A stretch of 5,731 nucleotides of DNA from Actinomycetes bacterium (lineage in GTDB: Bacteria > Actinomycetota > Actinomycetes > Actinomycetales > Microbacteriaceae): positions 1 through 5,731 of the forward strand of contig JAEYUT010000273.1 of NCBI GenBank assembly GCA_023432305.1, in the 5' to 3' direction. Both the position numbers and the translations under genes were made by a program. How positions within the stretch are numbered: the stretch's first letter is position 1; every line of letters begins with the position of its first letter. Positions 1 to 4,279 of this stretch are shown piece after piece. The notes under the pieces were generated by a model. That model did no database searches and was not told the origin of the DNA. It saw only the letters and a program-made list of their open reading frames with translations.

Positions 1-362
1 ACGTGGCTCAGCCACTCGGGCTGGTCGGGGTGACCATCCACATTGATGCGCGAGACGAAGGTCTCGTAACCGCCGATGATCACCATGATGAGCAGGTTCG
101 CGATCATCACCACATCGATGAGACCGAGCACGCCGAGCATGATCGTCGCCTCGTCGACGTGCGGCCAGTGCCCGATCGCCTCCTCGCCCAGGTGCCACAG
201 CTCGATCATGAAGACGATCACGTAGATCACCTGCGCGACGATGAGCCCGAGGTACAGGGGCGCCTGCAGCCAGCGGCTGAAGAAGATCAGATAGCCGACC
301 GTGCCGGTCCAGGGTGCTTGACGGAAGACGCGGGTGCTCTCACTGAGGGTGGGCTCGCTCAT
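1..362 (-). CDS. UPF0114 (YqhA-family) integral membrane protein, 3' end outside window
   Basis: The first 120 residues of a membrane protein of the YqhA/UPF0114 family (TIGR00645 type) are present; the C-terminus lies beyond base 1. The N-terminus [20 protein letters not shown] is followed by [12 protein letters not shown] and a first membrane segment (about residues 33-56), then a polar loop, then a second segment (about 72-97). That segment ends in [20 protein letters not shown], closely resembling the LLVMVMFSGYENFVSQLD stretch of E. coli YqhA as I recall it. Family members run to about 160-190 residues, so one or two membrane helices are missing here. The molecular function of the family is not established. 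The ATG at 362-360 has an AGGAG 11 bases upstream (374-378). The gene is divergent from terC, sharing a 240-base intergenic region. Family assignment is fairly sure; role unknown. Confidence 0.87.
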   Translation of the reverse strand, partial: MSEPTLSESTRVFRQAPWTGTVGYLIFFSRWLQAPLYLGLIVAQVIYVIVFMIELWHLGEEAIGHWPHVDEATIMLGVLGLIDVVMIANLLIMVIIGGYETFVSRINVDGHPDQPEWLSH

Positions 363-401
363 ACGGGTGCTGGCTCCTGAGGGGGATGACGGGGGGAGAT
401 C

Positions 402-429
402 AGAATACGGGTCGTCGCCGACCGCAAGC
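402..429 (-). promoter_or_regulatory. Candidate promoter of the UPF0114 gene
   Basis: Read on the minus strand, TATTCT (407-402) fits a -10 element and would give a transcript start near 395 and a 5' leader of about 33 bases containing the AGGAG at 374-378. The -35 side is weak: TTGCGG (427-422) is only 14 bases away and GCTTGC (429-424) 16 bases away. The call rests on the -10 and its position; it is tentative. Confidence 0.35.
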
Positions 430-448
430 TGATCGTTGTGGGTAGACT
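418..448 (+). promoter_or_regulatory. Candidate promoter of the riboswitch-terC transcript
   Basis: TAGACT at 443-448 fits the TANNNT form of an actinobacterial -10. The -35 is poor (CCGACC, 418-423, spacer 19). Start of transcription would fall near 455, just two bases before the first paired base of the riboswitch (457), so the aptamer would form the very 5' end of the mRNA. That agreement is the main support. Confidence 0.5.
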
Positions 449-452
449 GGCC

Positions 453-574
453 GACGCGAAGGGGAGTATCCCACCTCGTCGCGACCGTCATCACGGGCTC
501 CGATGCCGCAGCCCCGGTCGCGACCGCGGCATCCGCTCACATCAGGGCACGCCGCGCGGGAGAGACGTTCGAGG
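453..574 (+). promoter_or_regulatory. yybP-ykoY manganese riboswitch (aptamer)
   Basis: The sequence holds the hallmark GGGGAGTA (461-468) and folds like the yybP-ykoY Mn(II) aptamer. P1 pairs CGAA (457-460) with TTCG (568-571), and P1.2 pairs TCCC (469-472) with GGGA (558-561), followed by the conserved-type GAGAC (562-566). A perfect 10-bp helix pairs 478-487 with 515-524. Its 5' side then opens into TCATCA (488-493), the place of the conserved metal-binding L3 loop, and is capped by GGGCT (495-499)/AGCCC (510-514). A third helix pairs CGCGGC (525-530) with GCCGCG (551-556). The order of helices and of the two conserved loops matches the Lactococcus yybP-ykoY aptamer as I recall it. Known members sense Mn(II) and usually turn on Mn exporters; terC, a frequent target, follows 29 bases later. 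I saw this by eye without a covariance model. Confidence 0.85.
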
Positions 575-602
575 CTTCTCCATATCCTTCGAAAGGAACC
601 CC
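559..602 (+). promoter_or_regulatory. Riboswitch expression platform and terC ribosome binding site
   Basis: AAAGGA (592-597) is the Shine-Dalgarno sequence, 5 bases before the GTG at 603. It lies in a small hairpin, TCCTT (585-589) pairing with AAGGA (593-597) across a CGA loop, which would hide it. GGAGAG (559-564), part of the 3' side of the aptamer closing helix, can instead pair with TTCTCC (576-581), with one G-U pair, and that pairing competes with the Mn-bound fold. No U-tract terminator is seen, so control is more likely at translation start than by termination. The pairings are seen; the switching is inferred. Confidence 0.5.
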
Positions 603-1634
603 GTGCAGCTGGCACTCCCCATCTGGTTCGAAGTGGGCACGTATGTCGTGCTGGCTCTCATCCTCGCGTTCGACCTGTTCATCGCGTTCAAGCGCCCTCA
701 CGTGCCGTCGACACGCGAATCGGCCCTCTGGATCGCGTTCTACGTGCTCCTCGCACTGATCTTCGCGGGCCTCATGTTCGTGCTCGGCGACGCCGAGCAC
801 GGCGGCCAGTTCATCGCCGGTTGGCTCACCGAGTACAGCCTGTCGATCGACAACCTGTTCGTGTTCCTGCTGATCATGTCGCGCTTCTCCGTGCCGCGTA
901 AGTACCAGCAGGAGATGCTCATGATCGGCATCATCCTCGCGCTGCTCTTCCGCGGCATCTTCATCCTCATCGGCGCGGTCATCATCGAGCAGTGGAGCTG
1001 GGTCTTCTACATCTTCGGTGCGTTCCTCGTGTACACGGCGATCCAGCAGGCCCGCACGGGCGCCGAGGACGAGGTCGAGACCGAGAGTCGTCTCATCAGC
1101 TGGGTGCGCAAGCGCGTGCGCATGACGGACGAGTTCGACGGCGCGAAGATCCGCACCGTCATCGACGGGCGCAAGGTGTTCACGCCCGTGCTCATCGTGA
1201 TCATCGCCCTGGGCACGACGGATGTGCTGTTCGCGCTCGACTCGATCCCCGCGATCTTCGGCATCACGCAGAGCCCGTTCATCGTGTTCACGGCGAATGT
1301 GTTCGCGCTCATGGGTCTGCGTCAGCTGTACTTCCTGCTGGGCGACCTCGTCGACAAGCTCGAGTACCTGAAGTACGGCATCGCCTTCATTCTGGGGTTC
1401 ATCGGCGTGAAGCTCGTGCTGCACGCGATGCACGAGAACGAGCTGCCGTTCATCAACGGCGGTCAGCACATCGAGTGGGCTCCGGAGATCAGCACCTGGA
1501 CGTCGCTCATCGTCATCGTCGCGGCGATGGCCGTCGCGGTGGTCGCGAGCCTCATCAAGATGAAGGTCGCACCGGAGGCGGTCGAGAGCGCGTCGAAGGC
1601 GGCCGAATCGTCGGACGACGGCGAGCGCGCTTGA
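603..1634 (+). CDS. terC: TerC/Alx-family membrane protein, probable Mn(II) exporter
   Basis: This 343-residue protein is a complete TerC-family member (LysE superfamily). It has about nine hydrophobic segments (roughly residues 11-29, 41-61, 72-92, 105-127, 131-150, 194-219, 225-247, 257-276, 299-317). It carries the two family signatures: EYSLSIDNLFVF (77-88, with D83 and N84) and TTDVLFALDSIPAIFGIT (205-222, with D207 and D213). A charged cytoplasmic loop (151-192) separates the halves, and the tail after about 320 is acidic and alanine-rich. Family members such as bacterial Alx and YkoY export manganese, often protecting metalated exported enzymes; the name comes from tellurite resistance. 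The GTG at 603 is chosen because AAAGGA lies 5 bases upstream and homology starts there; the frame is open back to 438, but that would translate the riboswitch. Expected to be induced by excess Mn through the leader. Substrate is inferred from family and riboswitch. Confidence 0.92.
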   Translation: MQLALPIWFEVGTYVVLALILAFDLFIAFKRPHVPSTRESALWIAFYVLLALIFAGLMFVLGDAEHGGQFIAGWLTEYSLSIDNLFVFLLIMSRFSVPRKYQQEMLMIGIILALLFRGIFILIGAVIIEQWSWVFYIFGAFLVYTAIQQARTGAEDEVETESRLISWVRKRVRMTDEFDGAKIRTVIDGRKVFTPVLIVIIALGTTDVLFALDSIPAIFGITQSPFIVFTANVFALMGLRQLYFLLGDLVDKLEYLKYGIAFILGFIGVKLVLHAMHENELPFINGGQHIEWAPEISTWTSLIVIVAAMAVAVVASLIKMKVAPEAVESASKAAESSDDGERA

Positions 1635-1659
1635 CGCGCGAGCGGCGCCTCGAAATGAT
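1631..1659 (+). promoter_or_regulatory. Promoter for a leaderless mRNA, overlapping the terC stop
   Basis: TTGACG (1631-1636), which contains the terC TGA stop, is a 5/6 match to the -35 consensus. A 17-base spacer leads to AATGAT (1654-1659), a 4/6 match to the -10. Counting from that -10, the transcript start falls on 1666, the A of the next gene's ATG. No Shine-Dalgarno sequence precedes that ATG, as expected for a leaderless transcript, which is common in Actinobacteria. Confidence 0.55.
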
Positions 1660-1665
1660 GCAGAC

Positions 1666-2178
1666 ATGAGCGACCGGACGCCTGGCTTCTTCGAACCCTC
1701 GCAGCCTGTCCTGCGTCCGCCGTGGCTTCAGGACGACGACGCATCGGGGCTGGTCGACACGCACACGCGCGTCGTCGGGCACGGCGTCCCGCCGCGCGAT
1801 CCGTCGGAGCCGGTGTTCTTCCCCGGCGGGGCGATGCCGGATGTCATGTCGGGATGGGTGCTGCTGCTTGCCGACGGCACGCGGCTGCCGGTGGACCGCG
1901 CGGTCGTCATCGGTCGGAAGCCCTTCGATGTGGAGGGCTTCCCGGGTGCGCGGCTGGTGACAGTCGTCGACCGCGACAAGACCGTCTCCAAGAATCATGC
2001 GCTGTTCCTGCCGTATGAGGGCGGGCTCTTCGTTCTCGACCTGAGCTCGACCAACGGCGTCGCCGTCGTCGCGAGCCGCCAGCGCGCGAAGGTCACCTCG
2101 ACCGAGTTCTCGCCGGTTCCGGATGGGGCCGTCGTCGAGCTCGGCTCGTATCTCCTGGGCGTCGATCGCGTCGTCTGA
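1666..2178 (+). CDS. Small FHA-domain protein
   Basis: A 170-residue soluble protein with a C-terminal forkhead-associated (FHA) domain, about residues 62-168. FHA domains bind phosphothreonine peptides. The key residues are visible: R84 in VVIGRKP, S108 and H111 in TVSKNHALF, and N130-G131 in LDLSSTNGV. The loop between R84 and S108 is of ordinary length. The first 60 residues are Pro- and Asp-rich, lack a recognisable domain, and hold a Thr-containing stretch (LVDTHTRVVG, 29-38) that could itself be phosphorylated. The ATG at 1666 is the only reasonable start; the nearby ATGs at 1655 and 1658 are out of frame. It starts 31 bases after terC and probably has its own promoter. With the kinase and phosphatase downstream it is likely a phospho-Thr reader of that module; its binding partner is unknown. 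Confidence 0.88.
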   Translation: MSDRTPGFFEPSQPVLRPPWLQDDDASGLVDTHTRVVGHGVPPRDPSEPVFFPGGAMPDVMSGWVLLLADGTRLPVDRAVVIGRKPFDVEGFPGARLVTVVDRDKTVSKNHALFLPYEGGLFVLDLSSTNGVAVVASRQRAKVTSTEFSPVPDGAVVELGSYLLGVDRVV

Positions 2179-2186
2179 GCTCTTCT

Positions 2187-2212
2187 TCGGGGAGCACTCC
2201 CCCGAGAGGGGA
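2187..2212 (+). terminator. GC hairpin after the first FHA gene, possible terminator
   Basis: Nine bases after the stop codon ends (2178), TCGGGGA (2187-2193) pairs with TCCCC-C-GA (2198-2205) across a GCAC loop, with one bulged C. TCCCC (2198-2202) can alternatively pair with GGGGA (2208-2212). There is no T-tract, so if this ends transcription it is as the U-poor type often seen in high-GC Actinobacteria. It may equally be a weak attenuator. Confidence 0.4.
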
Positions 2213-2234
2213 CTGCGCGCCGGTGCGGCCGCCT

Positions 2235-2269
2235 TGCTAGGTTGACCTGACCGCGAGCGGATGGAGGAG
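2235..2269 (+). promoter_or_regulatory. Extended -10 promoter and ribosome binding site of the phosphatase operon
   Basis: TAGGTT (2238-2243) is preceded by TGC (2235-2237), giving an extended -10 that could make up for the lack of a clear -35 (around 2211-2220 there is only GC-rich sequence). Transcription would start near 2250. GGAGGAG (2263-2269) is a strong Shine-Dalgarno sequence 4 bases before the GTG at 2274 and fixes that start. Confidence 0.5.
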
Positions 2270-2273
2270 CCTG

Positions 2274-3119
2274 GTGGAGATTCTCGAGGATCTCGCGATC
2301 GGCGAGACCGCGGTTTCGCTGCGGTACGCGGGGGTCACTCACGCGGGCGCTGTGCGGGCCTCGAATGAGGACCGCTTCCTCGCGGCTGCGCCTTTCTGGG
2401 TGGTGGCCGACGGGATGGGCGGTCATGCGGACGGCGATCGCGCGAGTCAGGCGGCGATCGCGGCGTTCGCAGACGCGCGACCCGCGGGGGCTGCGCGACC
2501 GGCGGAGGTGCTCGGTGCTGTGCGCGCCGCAAGCGATGCAGTGCAGAGCCTGCAGCGCGGAGCGATTTCCGGGACGACCCTGACGGGTGTGGCTCTCGTG
2601 GAGCTTCCTGGCGGGGGTCCGCACTGGATGACGTTCAACGTGGGCGATTCACGCACCTACATCTGGGATGGCTCGACCCTCATCCAGCAGAGCGTCGATC
2701 ACTCGGCGGTGCAGGAGCTTCTCGACGCGGGCATGATCGATGCTGAGGCGGCTGCGCGGCATCCGCAGCGCAACCTGGTGACGCGTGCGCTCGGCGCGGA
2801 TCCGGATGTCGATGCCGACATCTGGCTGCTGCCAGTGCGACGCCACCAGATGTTCCTCGTGTGCAGCGACGGGCTCACGAAGGAGCTCGATGATCGCGAG
2901 ATCGCGCGGATCATCGGCTTCCACGAGGAGCGGGTCGCCGACGGCGACCTCAGCCTCACTCTGCCGGAGCGGCTCGTGGGGGCGGCCGTGGCCTCCGGGG
3001 GGCGCGATAACGTGACCGTGGTCGTCGTCGAGTCGGAGCTCGTCGATGATCGCCTGGACCCCGACGAGACGCTGGACCGTGACCCGCGTCTTCTCGAAGA
3101 CACGATCCCGAGGGCATGA
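2274..3119 (+). CDS. PP2C-family Ser/Thr protein phosphatase, soluble
   Basis: A 281-residue PPM/PP2C phosphatase that would dephosphorylate Ser/Thr-phosphorylated proteins using two metal ions (usually Mn or Mg). All core motifs are present in order: RASNEDR (28-34, E32/D33), VVADGMGGH (43-51, metal ligand D46), SGTTLTG (99-105), VGDSRTY (123-129), the QRNLVTRALG stretch (165-174), LVCSDGLT (195-202, D199) and GGRDNVTVVVV (242-252, D245). The catalytic domain fills about residues 17-254. A short acidic tail (255-281) follows, with two acidic-Thr-hydrophobic sites, DETL (T266) and EDTI (T277). There is no membrane segment, unlike mycobacterial PstP, so it acts in the cytoplasm. Its stop overlaps the next start as ATGA (3116-3119), implying translational coupling. 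The natural partner is the kinase encoded two genes downstream. It is similar in type to PstP/Stp1, but I would not give it that name. Confidence 0.95.
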   Translation: MEILEDLAIGETAVSLRYAGVTHAGAVRASNEDRFLAAAPFWVVADGMGGHADGDRASQAAIAAFADARPAGAARPAEVLGAVRAASDAVQSLQRGAISGTTLTGVALVELPGGGPHWMTFNVGDSRTYIWDGSTLIQQSVDHSAVQELLDAGMIDAEAAARHPQRNLVTRALGADPDVDADIWLLPVRRHQMFLVCSDGLTKELDDREIARIIGFHEERVADGDLSLTLPERLVGAAVASGGRDNVTVVVVESELVDDRLDPDETLDRDPRLLEDTIPRA

Positions 3120-4279
3120 CCGTGACGTATCGCTACACCGCCGCGACCGACGGCTGGATCTCTCTCGTGAGCCCGGACCGGGTTCTGTGCCTCGGCGGTT
3201 CTCTCGAACCCTCGACGGTCGATCGGCTGTGGGCGGTGCTGCAGGGGGAGGCGAGCGCACCCGTCCTGCTCGAGGTGCTCACGGAGAATGGGCTGCTCGC
3301 GACGCCGGCGTTCGCGTTCGTCGAGCTGCGCGCCGATGGTGCTCAGATCCTCGTTCGCGGAGAGGCCGTCGTGAGAGCGAGTGGTGAGGAGGTCTCGGGC
3401 GTGGGAGCGACGACGTGGATCGAGCGCTCACTGCCCTCGATGGACGTCATCATGGAGCTTCCCGGTTCGGGAGGCGAGGCGTTCCCGATCCGTTCCGGGG
3501 TCGTGCGCGCGAGTCGGGTGGTGCTGGGAGGCGTCGTCGCGCCCCAGGCCGCCGCGCCTGCAACTGTCGTGGCGCCTGCCCCTGCGCCTGCGCCCGCTCC
3601 GATGTCCGAACCGGATCCGGTGGAGGATGACATCATCGAGGCGACCTACATCGCCACCGACGAGGATGACGCCCACCACGAGCCCGAGGCGGCGTCCCGA
3701 CCCGAGCCCGGCGCGGAGCCCGACGCCCAGTCGACGCCGGCCTACGACTACCTGTTCGGCGACACCATCTACCATTCGGTGCAGCAGGCGGCCGTTCTGT
3801 CCGAGGGCGAGGCCGAAAGCGCGGCGGATGCGACGCTGCCGGCACCTGCAGGCAGCGACATCGACGGCGCCACCGTGATGATGACGGGGCGGCGAGGTCG
3901 CACCTCGCGTTCCGCAGAGGCGCCGTCGTCCGCGCCCGTCGGGCCGCAGCCGATCCTCGTGCTCCCGGACGGCTCCCACGAGTCGCTCGAGCAGGCGGTC
4001 ATCGTCGGGCGCTCCCCGTCCGTGTCCGGCGTTCCCGCGGCGCAGCTGCCTCGTCTCGTGACCGTCACGAGCCCCGAGCAGGACATCTCGCGCTCGCACG
4101 TGCGCATCGCGCTCGAGGGCGGCACCGTGGTCGTCACCGATCTGCATTCGCGCAACGGCACCTCGGTGACGTCCGCCGCGGGGGAGACGCACAAGCTCCG
4201 TGCGGGTGAGCCGATGCCGGTCATCGCCGGTGCCTCCATCGATCTCGGCGGCGTCGTGCTCCGCATCGAGGAGCGCTGA
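3116..4279 (+). CDS. FHA-domain protein with unknown N-terminal domain and disordered linker
   Basis: A 387-residue protein in three parts. Residues 1 to about 142 form a compact, probably beta-rich region that I do not recognise. Residues about 143-278 are a disordered linker rich in Ala, Pro, Asp and Glu, including an Ala-Pro run. It carries Thr sites of phosphopeptide type: EATYI (T177), FGDTIYHS (T217) and DGATVMMTGRRGR (T253). Residues about 279-387 are an FHA domain with R299 (IVGRSPS), S325 and H328 (DISRSHVRI) and N347-G348 (LHSRNGTSV), so phospho-Thr binding looks intact. No signal peptide or membrane segment is present. The ATG lies in an ATGA overlap with the phosphatase, with no well-placed Shine-Dalgarno sequence, so it is likely translated by coupling. 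It is probably an adaptor that is phosphorylated in its linker by the kinase and binds phospho-Thr through its FHA domain. The partner and the N-terminal function are unknown. Confidence 0.87.
   Translation: MTVTYRYTAATDGWISLVSPDRVLCLGGSLEPSTVDRLWAVLQGEASAPVLLEVLTENGLLATPAFAFVELRADGAQILVRGEAVVRASGEEVSGVGATTWIERSLPSMDVIMELPGSGGEAFPIRSGVVRASRVVLGGVVAPQAAAPATVVAPAPAPAPAPMSEPDPVEDDIIEATYIATDEDDAHHEPEAASRPEPGAEPDAQSTPAYDYLFGDTIYHSVQQAAVLSEGEAESAADATLPAPAGSDIDGATVMMTGRRGRTSRSAEAPSSAPVGPQPILVLPDGSHESLEQAVIVGRSPSVSGVPAAQLPRLVTVTSPEQDISRSHVRIALEGGTVVVTDLHSRNGTSVTSAAGETHKLRAGEPMPVIAGASIDLGGVVLRIEER
3572..3601 (+). repeat. Ala-Pro dipeptide run in the FHA protein linker
   Basis: Five consecutive Ala-Pro codon pairs (residues 153-162) made from GCG/GCC/GCT and CCT/CCC/CCG codons. 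The mixed codons show it is kept as protein sequence rather than being a young DNA slippage repeat. It likely acts as a stiff spacer at the start of the linker. Confidence 0.7.

Noticed and set aside
3..380. 125-codon open frame on the plus strand at the left edge.
   Set aside because: Asp/His/Glu-rich shadow of the UPF0114 gene, whose minus-strand translation shows clear membrane segments and family motifs.
515..526. Perfect 12-base palindrome CGGTCGCGACCG, considered as a repressor operator.
   Set aside because: Most of it (515-524) is the 3' arm of the aptamer's 10-bp helix with 478-487, which explains it better; it also lies about 60 bases after the transcript start.
438..602. Upstream extension of the terC reading frame to an ATG at 438.
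   Set aside because: It would translate through the riboswitch aptamer, begins upstream of the likely transcript start, has no ribosome binding site, and gives Arg/Gly-rich sequence unlike TerC. The GTG at 603 has a well-placed AAAGGA.
1625..1639. GCGCG/CGCGC hairpin over the terC stop, considered as a terminator.
   Set aside because: Only 5 bp, no T-tract, overlaps coding sequence and the candidate -35; such GC pairings are frequent by chance at this base composition.
537..1667. 376-codon open frame on the minus strand opposite terC.
   Set aside because: It is the mirror of codon bias in a GC-rich gene: composition is dominated by Arg, Asp, Glu and His, no family is recognisable, and it crosses the riboswitch.
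2261..2273. ATG at 2261 as start of the phosphatase.
   Set aside because: It is out of frame with the phosphatase and overlaps the start of the Shine-Dalgarno sequence.
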